A DNA stretch of 64,000 bases from CAZTQN01 sp964615765 (GCA_964615765.1 CAZTQN010000015.1:1-64000); one strand, 5' to 3'; shown: positions 35,211-44,914, counted from the first letter of the stretch. The notes: generated by a model not told the origin, from the letters alone. Program-made: numbers and translations.

Positions 35211-38072
35211 TCAATCCGACGTCGGATCCCGCCGCCGCGTCCCGCTCCGTCCGCTGCCGCTGCCGGTCCCGGTCCCTGCACCGGTGCCAGTTCCGGTCCC
35301 GGTCCCGGCTCCAGTCCCGCCCTTCTCCAGGTCCTCGGCCTTCAGCGCCTTGTCTTCGGGTCGCAGCAGGTCGCGCAGTTCGCCCAGCCGCTCGCGGTCC
35401 GGCTTGGTCAGGTCGTCCGTCTCCGTCGTGTTGTTGATCACGAACGGCGTGATGAACGCCACCAGCTCCGTCTTGCTCTTGACGCGCTCGGTCGACTTGA
35501 AAATCTCGCCCACCAGCGGGATGTCGCCCAAGAGCGGCACCTTCCGGTTCACGTCCTGGTCCTGCGTCCGCATGATGCCCGACACCACCACCGTCTGCCC
35601 GTCCTTCACGATCAGCTGCGTCGTCGTCTCGCGCCGGTCGACGATGAACCCGCCGAACAGCGTCTGGTTCGGCTGGATGCTCGACAGTTCGAGATTGATC
35701 CGCAGGTCCACGTCCTTGTTGATCGTGATCCTGGGGCGCACGCGCAGCGCAATCCCCACCGCGCGATAGTCGAACGACTGCACCAGGTTCCCGACGGTGT
35801 TCGTCTGGCTGTCGGTGATGAACGGGATGTCCTGCCCGTTGAAGAACTCCGCCTCCTGGTTGTCCGACGTGAAGATCCGCGGCTCGCTCAGGATGTTGAT
35901 CGACGTCTTCTCGTTCAGCGCCTGCAGCAGCACGTTCAGGTTCGCACCGACATTCAGCACCGACGTATCGAACAGGTCCGGCAACAGGTCGTTCTTCACC
36001 CCCGTGAAAGACTGCTGGTTCGGCGGCGCACCGATGCCGAACGAGTTGTCCGCGTTGTTCGGCGTGATCGACTGGCTCGACCACCTCAGCCCGATCGCCG
36101 TCTCGTCGTCCAGCGTGATCTCCGCGATCACCGCCGACAGCAGCACCTGCCGCCCCGGGCGGTCCAATTCCTGGATCACGCTCACCAGCGTGCTGTGATA
36201 CTCGGGCGGCGAGAGCACCATCAGCGCGTTCTGCCGCCACACCGGCACGATGCGGATCTTGCTCACCAGGTTCGACGCGCCCGCCGTGTTCGTCGGCACC
36301 CGGGCCCGCTGCCACCAGAACGTGATGGTCCCCGGCGAGGTCTGCTGCCCCTGCTGGTTCTGCTGCCCGCCGGTCGTCCCGTTCTGCTGCGTGTTGCTGG
36401 TCGCGAACGGCGACGCCGCCGTCTGCGAATCCGTCAGCCCGCTCTCCGACCGGCTGATCTGCGCCAGCGTCCCTTCCTGGCTCAGCAGCGCGTTCAGCTG
36501 TTCCGACAGTTCCTCCGCCTGCGCGTGCTTGAGCTCCACGATCTGCGGCAGCCCCGCCGTCTGCGGGCGATCGATCTGGGCGATGATCTCGTCAATGAAC
36601 CGGATGTGCTCCGGGCTCTTGGCGATCACCACCAGCCGCCCCGCCTCCGGGATCGCTTCGAACGAGAACTGCCCGAACAGCCGGTTGGCCGTCTGCTGGT
36701 TCTGGCTCGCCTGCTGATTGTTGTTGCCGCCCCCGCCGCCGCCGCCCTGCTGAGACTGCCCCGGGTTCCCGTAGATGTTCGTCAGCAGTTCCTTGACCTT
36801 CACCGGGTCCGAATGCTCGAGCTGATACACCTTGGGGACGACCGTCTCCTGCGCCAGCGGGCGGTCCCACTCCTCGCCGATCTGTCGGCGGATCTGGTCG
36901 ATGATCGGCTTTTCCGCCAGCACCGTCACGGAGTTCTGCTGCGTGTTCGCCGTCACGCGCAGGTTCGTGCTCGTGAACACCCCGCCGGGCTCGCGCTGGT
37001 TGGACCGGTTGCGATCGCCCTGGTTCTGGTTGTTGCCCCCGCCGCCCCCGCGGAAGAACTGGAACGGGTTCTGGTTCTGCCGGTTCTGGTTCTGCCCGCT
37101 CGTCGTCGAGTTGGTGTACAGGTCCTTGATGTTCTGCGCGATCTGGGCCGCGTCGGCGTACCGCAGCATGAACGTCGTCGATTCGAGCGTGTCCGTCGCC
37201 GGCGTGTCGAGCTGGTCCAGCAGCGCCTCGATCTTCTGCAGCGTGCCCACGTTCGCCGTCACGAACACCTGGTTCGAGTCCGGATCGATCCCCAGCTTGG
37301 CCCACGTCGGCACCTCGGGCTTGAGCTGCTCCGCCAAGTTGGCCACCACCCCGTGCTGAAGGCGGAACACCTTCTGCACGATCGTGCCCATGTCCGTCCG
37401 TCCCGCCAGCCGCCGGTCGCTCCCCACCACCGGCACGCCCATGCGGTCGATCTCCGCGATGTCGCGCAGCTTGACCGTCCGCTCCGTCTCCACCACCGCG
37501 ATCCCGCTCTCCTGCAGCGCCAAGACCACCAGGTCCAGCGCCTCCCGCCGCGGGATCGGGCGGTTGTTCAGGATCGTGATCCGCCGCGTCAGCACCTCGG
37601 CCTGCGGCATCACGACCTTGCCCGTCGCCTCAACCAGAAACGGCACGATCGCGTCGACCGTCACGTTCTTGAACGCCAGCACCGTGCTGTCGTCCGCGTC
37701 GCCCGCCGCCGCCCCCACCCCGCCGTCAGCCCCGCCCGGCCCATCATCCGCCATCGCCCCCGCGCCGGCGTCATCGCCCCCGGCCGGCTCGTCGCCGTCC
37801 GCGCCCGCCGGCTGCGCCGACGCGATCTCCGCCGCCTCCGTCATCTCCGCCGGTTCCGGCCCGTCATCATCCGCCGCGGCGTGAGCCGTCACGCCCATCA
37901 ACCCCGACAGCCCGAGCGCCGCGCCCGCCGCCATCAGCAGCACCGCCCCGGCCCGCGCGGCGTGATCCCGCCCGCGCACGCTCCGCCCGTCCCGCGCAGC
38001 CCGCGCGCTCGCGCCGCCCACGCTCACCTGGTCAAGTTCGTCCGCTCGCGCTCGGCTCTGGCTGGTCGGCAT
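35211..38072 (-). CDS. gspD: Type II secretion outer-membrane secretin GspD
   Basis: The 953-aa secretin multimer forms the outer-membrane gate. An N-terminal export segment (AGAVLLMAAGAALGLSGLMG) and an acidic linker lead to N-domains (LAFKNVTVDAIVPFLVEATG; IVQKVFRLQHGVVANLAEQL). The gate domain contains VPLLGDIPLVGEIFKS and TELVAFITPFVI. Asn/Gln/Gly-rich insertions break the N3 region (RGGGGGNNQNQGDRN; QQGGGGGGGNNNQQA). The C-terminus is a Gly-Thr repeat tail, GTGTGTGTGAGTGTGSGSG. The ATG at 38072 is chosen over an upstream GTG that gives a random-looking WWSVSFFFFL lead. Confidence 0.93.
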   Translation of the reverse strand: MPTSQSRARADELDQVSVGGASARAARDGRSVRGRDHAARAGAVLLMAAGAALGLSGLMGVTAHAAADDDGPEPAEMTEAAEIASAQPAGADGDEPAGGDDAGAGAMADDGPGGADGGVGAAAGDADDSTVLAFKNVTVDAIVPFLVEATGKVVMPQAEVLTRRITILNNRPIPRREALDLVVLALQESGIAVVETERTVKLRDIAEIDRMGVPVVGSDRRLAGRTDMGTIVQKVFRLQHGVVANLAEQLKPEVPTWAKLGIDPDSNQVFVTANVGTLQKIEALLDQLDTPATDTLESTTFMLRYADAAQIAQNIKDLYTNSTTSGQNQNRQNQNPFQFFRGGGGGNNQNQGDRNRSNQREPGGVFTSTNLRVTANTQQNSVTVLAEKPIIDQIRRQIGEEWDRPLAQETVVPKVYQLEHSDPVKVKELLTNIYGNPGQSQQGGGGGGGNNNQQASQNQQTANRLFGQFSFEAIPEAGRLVVIAKSPEHIRFIDEIIAQIDRPQTAGLPQIVELKHAQAEELSEQLNALLSQEGTLAQISRSESGLTDSQTAASPFATSNTQQNGTTGGQQNQQGQQTSPGTITFWWQRARVPTNTAGASNLVSKIRIVPVWRQNALMVLSPPEYHSTLVSVIQELDRPGRQVLLSAVIAEITLDDETAIGLRWSSQSITPNNADNSFGIGAPPNQQSFTGVKNDLLPDLFDTSVLNVGANLNVLLQALNEKTSINILSEPRIFTSDNQEAEFFNGQDIPFITDSQTNTVGNLVQSFDYRAVGIALRVRPRITINKDVDLRINLELSSIQPNQTLFGGFIVDRRETTTQLIVKDGQTVVVSGIMRTQDQDVNRKVPLLGDIPLVGEIFKSTERVKSKTELVAFITPFVINNTTETDDLTKPDRERLGELRDLLRPEDKALKAEDLEKGGTGAGTGTGTGTGAGTGTGSGSGRSGTRRRDPTSD

Positions 38073-38156
38073 GTCGTGCTCAATGCTCTCGTGTCGCAGG
38101 AAGAAGAAGAAAGAAACGCTCCACCAACTCCGGCGCTCGCAGCGCTCCCGATCCAC

Positions 38157-39026
38157 TCACCGCTCCGGCGGCGGCTCCGCAGGTGGTGGCGGCGCTGGTG
38201 GTGGTGCCCCACCGCCGTCCGGCGCCGGCTCCGGCCCACCCGGCCCCCCCGCCCCCCCCGGCTCCGCCGGCTTAGTCCCGTTCACCGGCTCGCCCTCGGC
38301 GTGCCCATCACCGCTCTCGCCGCCCGCCGGCTTGGGCGGGTCTTTCGTCTCCGCGGCCGGTTTCTCCGGCGGATTCGCGCCGGGCCCAGGCGGGATGCCC
38401 ACGCCCGCCGCGCTCCGCACCGGCTCAGCCGCCGCGCCGCCGGTGCCCGGCCCGCGCCCGGGTTGACGCCGCGTGCGCACGCCGCCGGCCTTGCCAAAGT
38501 ACGACGGCGGGGCCGCCCCCACCGAGTCGCGCAGCGCCTTCCAATCCGTCCGCTTAAACAGCTCGACGTCGTACGTCCCGCCCTCCCACTCCACCTTTGC
38601 ACCCCACGGCGCCCGCAGCTCGATCACGCGCACCCCGTTCTCCGCCGCGCCGCCCTGCTCCGCACGCGTCCCGTCCTGGAACCACGCCGCCCCGTCGATC
38701 ATCGCGATCAGCGCCGGCCCGCCGTATACCGCCGGTGCCGGCCCGCGATCCTCCGGCTCCTCCGCCGGCGGCGGGGGAATCGTGAACAGCGAGCGACCGT
38801 TCACCAGCGCCAGATGCCCCTCCATCACCTCGCCCGTGCTGCGCAAGCCCGGCGCACTGCCCGGTGTTTCGCCGGCGCTCGTCGCCGACGCGCTCCCGTC
38901 CAGGATCGCGTTCAGCGGCCTGGCCACCAGCACTACCGCGCCGATCGACAGCGGGATCGCCGCCAGCGCGACGATGCCGAGCACCGGCAAAGGCAACCCG
39001 TCCGACCCGCGCAGCCCGCCGCTCAT
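38157..39026 (-). CDS. Type II secretion inner-membrane protein at the GspC position
   Basis: The 289-aa product has one membrane helix near the N-terminus (LPVLGIVALAAIPLSIGAVV), a periplasmic segment (HLALVNGRSLFTIPPPPAEE... PALIAMIDGAAWFQDGT) and a long Pro/Gly/Glu-rich tail to the end. Topology and gene order suit GspC, which links secretin to platform through its HR domain. The PALIAMIDG segment is compatible with such a domain, but similarity is too weak to name it. It overlaps gspM by an ATGA junction, so it belongs to the operon. Confidence 0.55.
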   Translation of the reverse strand: MSGGLRGSDGLPLPVLGIVALAAIPLSIGAVVLVARPLNAILDGSASATSAGETPGSAPGLRSTGEVMEGHLALVNGRSLFTIPPPPAEEPEDRGPAPAVYGGPALIAMIDGAAWFQDGTRAEQGGAAENGVRVIELRAPWGAKVEWEGGTYDVELFKRTDWKALRDSVGAAPPSYFGKAGGVRTRRQPGRGPGTGGAAAEPVRSAAGVGIPPGPGANPPEKPAAETKDPPKPAGGESGDGHAEGEPVNGTKPAEPGGAGGPGGPEPAPDGGGAPPPAPPPPAEPPPER

Positions 39027-39658
39027 TGCCCGCCTCCCGGCCCTTTGACCATCCACAGTTCCGGGCTCAGCGTCACGCGCACCATCTCCGCCTCGCTCCC
39101 CCTGCTCCCGCCGCTCGGCGTGCTGAAACTCCGCACGCCCGCCTTATCGATGCGCACGCGCCCAACGGCCGACACCTCCGGCGATTGCTCCAGCGCCGAC
39201 AACACGTCCAGCGCCACCTCCGGCTGGGCGTCGAAGCTCACTTCCAGGATGAACCGGTCCACCGTCGCCGCGCTCCCGATCGCGCCCACCAACTGATCGC
39301 TCGTCAGCCGTCCGGACCGCTCCGCGATGCTCGCGTCCTCTACGCCGTTGTCCTTCAGCACGCGGTCGACGACGCGGTACAAAGTCTCGGCGGCCGCCCG
39401 CGTGTCCGTTGGAAGCATCGGTGTGCCGAACAGTTCCTTGCCCGTGTCGATCAAGCGCCGATCCGGCGACTGCGGGTCCTTCAACTGCTTGTCGCGGCGC
39501 AGATTGTTCTCGATGCGGTCGGCCCGCTCGTTCATCGACCGAGTGAAATCCAGCGCCGGCTCGACGACGCCGAAATACACCACGATCAGCCCGCACGCCA
39601 CCAGCGCCCACTTGGCCGCCCGCGGCATGCCCGCTAGCAACACGCCCGCGCGGCTCAT
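39023..39658 (-). CDS. gspM: Type II secretion platform protein GspM-like
   Basis: The 211-aa product has a single N-terminal membrane helix (AAKWALVACGLIVVYFGVVE) followed by a coiled-coil-prone stretch (RSMNERADRIENNLRRDKQL) and a ferredoxin-like domain (FILEVSFDAQPEVALDVLSA, then LEQSPEVSAVGRVRI). This is the GspM/PilO layout that pairs with GspL in the inner-membrane platform. Both ends overlap neighbours by four bases, so translation is coupled. Confidence 0.75.
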   Translation of the reverse strand: MSRAGVLLAGMPRAAKWALVACGLIVVYFGVVEPALDFTRSMNERADRIENNLRRDKQLKDPQSPDRRLIDTGKELFGTPMLPTDTRAAAETLYRVVDRVLKDNGVEDASIAERSGRLTSDQLVGAIGSAATVDRFILEVSFDAQPEVALDVLSALEQSPEVSAVGRVRIDKAGVRSFSTPSGGSRGSEAEMVRVTLSPELWMVKGPGGGQ

Positions 39659-41589
39659 TGCCCGCCTCCCCGCGCGCCGGGGCCCGCGTTGCGGAGCGCG
39701 TCCATCCGCTCCTTGGCCTTCGCCGACTCATCCAGCAAGCGCGCCTTCGTCGCCGCATCCACCCCCGGCTGCGCCGCCGCCGCCTTCCGCTGGGCCCACT
39801 CCATCATCGCCTTCCCGCGTTCGAGCTTCTGAATCTCCGCGTCGGAGATCGGCGGAGGAATCACGACCTTGTCCGCCGCGCTCCCGCCGCTCGTGCTGGT
39901 TCGGCCCGCGCCCGAGGTCCGCGTTGCCGACGGAGAGCTCGCCGCCGCACGACCGCTCGCCGCGCCGGTGCTCGCACTGGTCCGCGAACTCGGCCGGCTC
40001 GGCTCCGTCCGCGCCGCCCGCTCGCGCCCCGTCGCCCGCGCGCCGCCCGCCGCACTCACGCGGCCTTCGCCGTACATCCGCTCCGACAGCGTGCGGGCCG
40101 CGAAGTCCTCGATCGGCGGCGCGTTGAACGTCGCCCCGCCCGGCGCGACCCGCGCCGTGAGCTGGAACGCGATCTGCGCCTCGCCCCCGCCCGAACCGCC
40201 GAGCCCGCTCAGCCCGCCGCCCGAGCCGATGCTGGGCGTCGCGACCTGCGTAAACACCTTGGTTTTGCCGAGATTCTCGCGGAAACTGGTGATCAGTTCC
40301 CCGCTGGTCGCCGTCCCGCGGATCGTCACGCCCGAATCGCCCGAGACGTCGAGGGCTTCGACGATTACGCCGACGGGGGCCGCGCCGGCGATATCCGCCA
40401 GCAGTTTGGTCATGGGCCAGCGCTTCTCGCGCAGCAAACGGTAGTGGGCCAGTTCGCGCTCGCCGCTGCGCAGCCGCTCTTCCAGGCCCGTGTCCGCCTT
40501 GGTGCGCTCGCGCAGCGTGGCGTAACGGGCGTACGCAACCCCGAGCGGGGCCGCGAGCACCGCCGCCAGGCACACCGCCAGCACCGCCGCCCCGCGCGCC
40601 GGCGAGCCGAGCCAGCGCACCACACGTTCGACGAGCATGGCGCGACCGCGCGGCTCGCGCTCGTGCAGGTTGACCAGGGCCCGCACCGCCGGCCGCGCAT
40701 CCGTCGCTGCCAGCACCGCCCCCATCGCCAGCCCGAACTCGCTGAGCACCCCGCCCGCGCCCGCCGCCGCGCCGGGCTCGAGCGTCACACCCATCACCCC
40801 GCGGCTGCCCGCGCCGGCGCCAGGCCGCACCACCACGCGAAACACCTCGCCTGACCCCCCGCCCAGGTCGACACCGGCGCCGACATCGACGCCCGCCGCC
40901 TTGGCCGCGTCGGCGATCACGCGGGCCGCGCTGGCCCGCGCGTCATCACCGCCCAGGCGCGTGGTGCGGACGACCGTCTTGCCCGGGCCCGCGGCGATCA
41001 CCGCGCACGCGCGGTCCGCGCCGTCCACATACGCCGCCAGTTCCCCGCCGCGGCCGCCGCTTCCACCGCCGCTGACGGCCCGGGCCAGCGCCGCCAGCGC
41101 CACGACCTCCGCCGTCCACACCACCGGGCACGCGGCCGGCCCGCGCCCGCCGCGCTCACCGCCCGCCGCCGGCGCGCCCGTCCATCCCACCACCACCGGC
41201 GCGCCCGCCCCAGTCCCGACCGCCAGCACCCCGCCCGCGCGACGGTACTCCGGCAAACTCCCCGGCAACTCCGCCTCGGCCAGCAGGCCCAGCGTGCCAA
41301 CCAGTTCCGGGTCCGTCGCCGGCCGCTCGCTCTCGGGCAGTGTCACGACCCGCGCGATCGTCTGCGACCCCGGCACGACCCGCACCAGCACGCCGACGCG
41401 CGCCTTGTTCAGTTCCGCGTTGATCGAGGCCCAGTCGCCCGGCGCGTGCGTCGAGCGCGACGTCACCGTCCACGCGCTCCCGCCCGCCTCGCGCGTCGCC
41501 ACCACCAGCCGCGCGCGCTCCCCCTGCACGTGCAGCCCCGCCATCACGCTCACTTGCCCGAGTTGTTCCGGACCGACTTCCAAATCCAC
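39655..41589 (-). CDS. gspL: Type II secretion platform protein GspL-like (PilM/PilN-type)
   Basis: The 644-aa product has a cytoplasmic N-terminal part (residues 1 to about 310) with degenerate actin-like features (VVWTAEVVALAALARAV, ELAAYVDGADRACAVIA). A membrane helix (AVLAVCLAAVLAAPLGVAYA, about 335-355), a coiled coil and a PilN-like periplasmic domain (PVGVIVEALDVSGDSGVTIR) follow. The C-terminal 150 residues are Ser/Arg/Ala-rich and unusual. GspL anchors the GspE ATPase to the membrane. The GTG at 41589 is favoured by AGG just upstream; ATG 41544 is the alternative. Confidence 0.75.
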   Translation of the reverse strand: MDLEVGPEQLGQVSVMAGLHVQGERARLVVATREAGGSAWTVTSRSTHAPGDWASINAELNKARVGVLVRVVPGSQTIARVVTLPESERPATDPELVGTLGLLAEAELPGSLPEYRRAGGVLAVGTGAGAPVVVGWTGAPAAGGERGGRGPAACPVVWTAEVVALAALARAVSGGGSGGRGGELAAYVDGADRACAVIAAGPGKTVVRTTRLGGDDARASAARVIADAAKAAGVDVGAGVDLGGGSGEVFRVVVRPGAGAGSRGVMGVTLEPGAAAGAGGVLSEFGLAMGAVLAATDARPAVRALVNLHEREPRGRAMLVERVVRWLGSPARGAAVLAVCLAAVLAAPLGVAYARYATLRERTKADTGLEERLRSGERELAHYRLLREKRWPMTKLLADIAGAAPVGVIVEALDVSGDSGVTIRGTATSGELITSFRENLGKTKVFTQVATPSIGSGGGLSGLGGSGGGEAQIAFQLTARVAPGGATFNAPPIEDFAARTLSERMYGEGRVSAAGGARATGRERAARTEPSRPSSRTSASTGAASGRAAASSPSATRTSGAGRTSTSGGSAADKVVIPPPISDAEIQKLERGKAMMEWAQRKAAAAQPGVDAATKARLLDESAKAKERMDALRNAGPGARGGGQ

Positions 41590-41659
41590 ACGCCTTTCGC
41601 CCGCGGGGGCGGCCAGTGCCCGCCCGCAACGGATGCCACACGTCTACCGAACCACTCTT

Positions 41660-43021
41660 CTACCGAACCACCAGGTCCCGGATGACGACCGGTATCGTCG
41701 AACGATCGATCACCGCCTGAATCTCCACCTCGATCCCCGTGGCCTCGTCCCGCCCGCGCACCGTCACCTGATACACCGCCGACGTCACGTCGATCCAGTC
41801 CATCAGGCTCGCCAGCGTGTCCCGGTCGATCCCCTCCACCTCCAGAAGGTCCAGCACGCTGACAAACCCGCCCGAGCGTGCGTCCCGCGCTTCGATCAGC
41901 CGGTCGGCCGTCTCCTCGTCGATCTGCGCCTGCCGCTCCAGCGTCTCCCGGCTGACGGTGTTGATGTTCACCTTCCCGCCGCGCGGGTTGAGGGCCTCGC
42001 TCCCGTCGCTGGCCTCGTCGAGCAGCGTCCGCAGCTGCGCGTCCGTCAGGGCACGCACGTTGCCCCCGCCGTCAAGACGCGTTGCCCCCGACTGATCCGT
42101 CGTCGAGACCAGCGCCGAGAGTTCACTGCGGACAAAGTCCCCGAGCGTCCCGCCGCCCGCGGCGTGCTCCGAAATCACCTGCGCCTGCGTCTGGTCAACG
42201 CTCAGCCGGGCCGCGATGTCGCCCACGCTCGCCGTGCTCAGGTCGATGCGCCGCCGCCCCGACAGCGCATAACTCCCCGGCTCGCTCACCGCCGTCAGGA
42301 ACCGCGACCACCCGCGTTCCAGCACGCCGTCGGCGTTATCGCTCGGCGGCGACAGGTCCCCGTCGTCCTCGCTCGGGTCGAGCACGCCGTTGTAGTTCGC
42401 GTCCTCGCCGCGCAGCAGCGTCGGATCAATCCCCGTCACCAGTTCCAGTTCCTTCAGCGACCGCACCGGCCCCTCACGCGGCTTGTACGGGTACTTCAGC
42501 CCTTCATACACCCCCGCCGCCGCCTGCGACGCCGGATCGTCCAGCGCCCCGTTCACCCACGACACGATCGCTTCCGCCTCCGCCTCGCCCATCCCATCGA
42601 GCAGCAGCAGATCCTCCGACGTCATCAAGTTGACATTCAACCGGCTGTGCGCGTCCAGCGGCCCTTCGCGCTCGACGCCGGTCTCGTCGGTATACGCCAC
42701 GCGGTACCGCGCGCCCTCCAAAGTGCCCGACGCCGCCGCCTCCATGTCCGTCGACACCGTGAACGACGACGACAGATCCGGCGACAGCGTCGCGCCGGAC
42801 AACGCGGCGATCTGCGCCTCCAGCCCCGCCCGGGCCGCCCAATACGCCCGCACCCGCGCCACCGCGTCCCGCCCCGCCGCCGCCTGACGGAACGCATCGC
42901 CCTGGATCGACACCAGCACGATCGCCACCAGCGCAATCGCCCACAGCACGGCCAGCGTCGCCAGCCCGCGCCGCCGACGCCGCCACGACCTCGAAGACCC
43001 GCTCGCCGCCGCGTGCTTCAT
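41660..43021 (-). CDS. gspK: Minor pseudopilin GspK
   Basis: The 453-aa product has a basic leader RRRRRG followed by the pilin-type helix LATLAVLWAIALVAIVLVSI, without glutamate at position 5, as in known GspK. The large globular head includes helix-hairpin-helix-like segments (INTVSRETLERQAQIDEETA; LNVNLMTSEDLLLLDGMGEA). GspK caps the pseudopilus tip with GspI and GspJ. An Asp/Asn-rich loop (DANYNGVLDPSEDDGD) looks like a calcium-binding insertion, as seen in GspK heads. Confidence 0.88.
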   Translation of the reverse strand: MKHAAASGSSRSWRRRRRGLATLAVLWAIALVAIVLVSIQGDAFRQAAAGRDAVARVRAYWAARAGLEAQIAALSGATLSPDLSSSFTVSTDMEAAASGTLEGARYRVAYTDETGVEREGPLDAHSRLNVNLMTSEDLLLLDGMGEAEAEAIVSWVNGALDDPASQAAAGVYEGLKYPYKPREGPVRSLKELELVTGIDPTLLRGEDANYNGVLDPSEDDGDLSPPSDNADGVLERGWSRFLTAVSEPGSYALSGRRRIDLSTASVGDIAARLSVDQTQAQVISEHAAGGGTLGDFVRSELSALVSTTDQSGATRLDGGGNVRALTDAQLRTLLDEASDGSEALNPRGGKVNINTVSRETLERQAQIDEETADRLIEARDARSGGFVSVLDLLEVEGIDRDTLASLMDWIDVTSAVYQVTVRGRDEATGIEVEIQAVIDRSTIPVVIRDLVVR

Positions 43022-43740
43022 CGCACACCCCCCGCCGCGGCTGTCGGCTCGGTCTGATCGCCCGTGTCTTCCGAGAAGTTCAAGGGGAGCGGCACACGGT
43101 CCATCGCCACCACGCGCCGCGCGCTCGCCGTCTGCGTGCCGTCGTCGCTCGTCGCCGTCACCACCACGCGCACGGCGTGCGGCAGGCCGTCGGAATCGCT
43201 ATCCCACGCGTCGCGCCACGCCTCGCCGTCGTACGCGTCGAACGTCAGCGCCGTCACGCCATCGACCATTACCCGCGCCACGCCGCCCGCGTCGGGGTAC
43301 TCGTCCGGCACCGCCTGCCGCCGCCCCCACAGCGCCAGTTGCCCCGCCCGCGCGCCGGCCTCCAGCCGATACTGAGCCTCGACCTCGGCCCCCTCGGCCT
43401 GCGCGGAGAATGCGCGCACCGGCTCGCCCGCGTGCGTGAAGATCAGCAGCCCGTCCTGCCCGCGCCCCGCCGCCCCCGCCCGCGTGATCAGCACTTTGCT
43501 CTCAACCAGGTCCGCCGCACGCAAGGTCGACCGCAGATCCCGCGCGATCACCTCGGCCGCCGCCGACGCCCGCGACATCGCCTGCACCCGCGCCTCGCCC
43601 GACGACCGCGCCCGCACCGTCGACGACACCGCGACGTACGTAGACGTCACCAGGATCGCGATCATCACCGTCGCGACCACCAGCTCCACCAGCGTGAAGC
43701 CGCCGCGCCGATCGCGTGCACTCGTCCGCGCACTGTTCAT
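43018..43740 (-). CDS. gspJ: Minor pseudopilin GspJ
   Basis: The 240-aa product has a type IV prepilin signal RRGGFTLVELVVATVMIAIL with Gly at -1 and Glu at +5. The head ends in WRDAWDSDSDGLPHAVRVVV, the segment typical of GspJ (LPxAVRVxV). GspJ joins GspI and GspK at the pseudopilus tip. Start and stop each overlap neighbours by four bases. Confidence 0.85.
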   Translation of the reverse strand: MNSARTSARDRRGGFTLVELVVATVMIAILVTSTYVAVSSTVRARSSGEARVQAMSRASAAAEVIARDLRSTLRAADLVESKVLITRAGAAGRGQDGLLIFTHAGEPVRAFSAQAEGAEVEAQYRLEAGARAGQLALWGRRQAVPDEYPDAGGVARVMVDGVTALTFDAYDGEAWRDAWDSDSDGLPHAVRVVVTATSDDGTQTASARRVVAMDRVPLPLNFSEDTGDQTEPTAAAGGVR

Positions 43741-44225
43741 GGCGTCCGCACCACCGGCGTTTGAGGCGCCCGTTCGGGGTCAGACTCACCATCCTCGCCG
43801 GCGTACCGCGACGCCATCAGCGTCTCGATCGTGACCGACCGCGCCCCGCCGCCGAGCATCGTGCCCCACGAGATCGTCACACGCACGCGCAGCGGCTCGC
43901 TCACACCGGCGGAGTTGCCGAACTCCAGCCGGTAGCGGTACGCCTGGAACGGCGCCTCGCACGCGCCCTCCAGCGGGAAGCGCCGCTGGTAATCGTCCGG
44001 CCCGCGGGCCAGCACCATCTGAAGCTGCTCATCCGCGAGCGCCGCCGCCGTCGCCCGCTCCTCGCCCTCAACGCGCGACGACACCGACCGCCCCGTGAGC
44101 CCGATGAGCACCGCGAGCGACGCCCCGAGCAGGATGGTCGCGACCAGCACGTCGACGAGCACCACGCCGCGGGCGCCGTGCGCCCGCCGCGTGAACCATC
44201 GCCCGGCTCGCGCACGCGTCACCAC
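43737..44225 (-). CDS. gspI: Minor pseudopilin GspI-like
   Basis: The 162-aa product has the prepilin-like sequence GARGVVLVDVLVATILLGAS. Cleavage after Gly would leave Asp rather than Glu at +5. A small head follows. Its position between H and J is that of GspI, which nucleates the tip complex. Two GTG codons in a row could start it (44225 or 44222). The second gives a GTGA overlap with the gspH stop like the other junctions in this operon. Confidence 0.75.
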   Translation of the reverse strand: MVTRARAGRWFTRRAHGARGVVLVDVLVATILLGASLAVLIGLTGRSVSSRVEGEERATAAALADEQLQMVLARGPDDYQRRFPLEGACEAPFQAYRYRLEFGNSAGVSEPLRVRVTISWGTMLGGGARSVTIETLMASRYAGEDGESDPERAPQTPVVRTP

Positions 44226-44914
44226 GCCTTGGTCCCCCGCCCGGCGTCGTCCAGGTCAATCGCCAGCACGCCGCCCGCCCCCCCACCGCCGCCGACATCG
44301 CGTGTCGCGCGCACGTCGCCCGCGCCAAGCCGGATGACCGACGCGCTGTTCGGCCCGCCCGCCGCGCCCGCCCCGGCGATGCCGACGCGCATCTCCAGCG
44401 CCGCCCGCGCCTGCCCGGGGCGTAGCACCACGCGCCACCGTCGCCCGTCGAGCACCACGCCGTCGGCCCGGGCTTCCAGCATCCGCGCGGCGCTCAGCGT
44501 CACCGGCTCGATCAGCCCGTCGACGCGCCACGGCGTGGGCTCGCCGCCTGACGCCGCACCCGCCTTGCCGGGCGCGCCCGCGCGCGTGCGCTGCACCAGC
44601 ACGCTCAGCTTTCCGCCCGGCGCGGCGGCCGCGTCGCCGCCCGAATCAAACTCGATCGCGACCGCCTCGCCCGCCACGCCGACACGCTCGGCCGCGATGC
44701 TCACCAGCCGCTCCACCGCGCGGGCTTCGGCATCGGCCTGCCGGTCCGCCGTGTTCATCATCCGCGGCACGACCAGCCCGGCCAGGATCCCGAGCATCAC
44801 GATCACCACGATGATCTCCACGAGCGTGAACGCCCGGAAGCCCGCCGCGCGCACGACGTCCGCGCGTCGGAGCCCACTCGACCCCCGGCCCTCGGCCCTC
44901 GGCCCTTCCCGCAT
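44219..44914 (-). CDS. gspH: Minor pseudopilin GspH-like with repeat-encoded leader
   Basis: The 231-aa product carries the pilin helix FTLVEIIVVIVMLGILAGLV, but the residue before F is Ala (GFRA|FTLVE) rather than the usual Gly. The leader MREGPRAEGRGSSGLRR is encoded by a copy of the GGGCCGAGGG dispersed repeat. The ATG shares one base with the gspG stop (TGATG), which fixes the start. GspH is a minor pilin just below the tip. Whether the altered cleavage site is processed is uncertain. Confidence 0.78.
   Translation of the reverse strand: MREGPRAEGRGSSGLRRADVVRAAGFRAFTLVEIIVVIVMLGILAGLVVPRMMNTADRQADAEARAVERLVSIAAERVGVAGEAVAIEFDSGGDAAAAPGGKLSVLVQRTRAGAPGKAGAASGGEPTPWRVDGLIEPVTLSAARMLEARADGVVLDGRRWRVVLRPGQARAALEMRVGIAGAGAAGGPNSASVIRLGAGDVRATRDVGGGGGAGGVLAIDLDDAGRGTKAW
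44881..44908. repeat. GGGCCGAGGG-type repeat inside the gspH leader
   Basis: The minus strand reads GGGCCGAGGGCCGAGGGCCG and supplies the codons for EGPRAEGRG in the predicted GspH leader. It belongs to the family found in carA and after yicC. Confidence 0.75.

Noticed and set aside
38073..38156. GTG-started extension of GspD
   Set aside because: It adds a WWSVSFFFFL segment from a TTC-rich intergenic stretch with no family resemblance.
35166..39296. A 1376-codon plus-strand open frame
   Set aside because: It is Arg/Pro/His-rich and antisense to gspD, the GspC-position gene and gspM, which have clear motifs and coupled starts.
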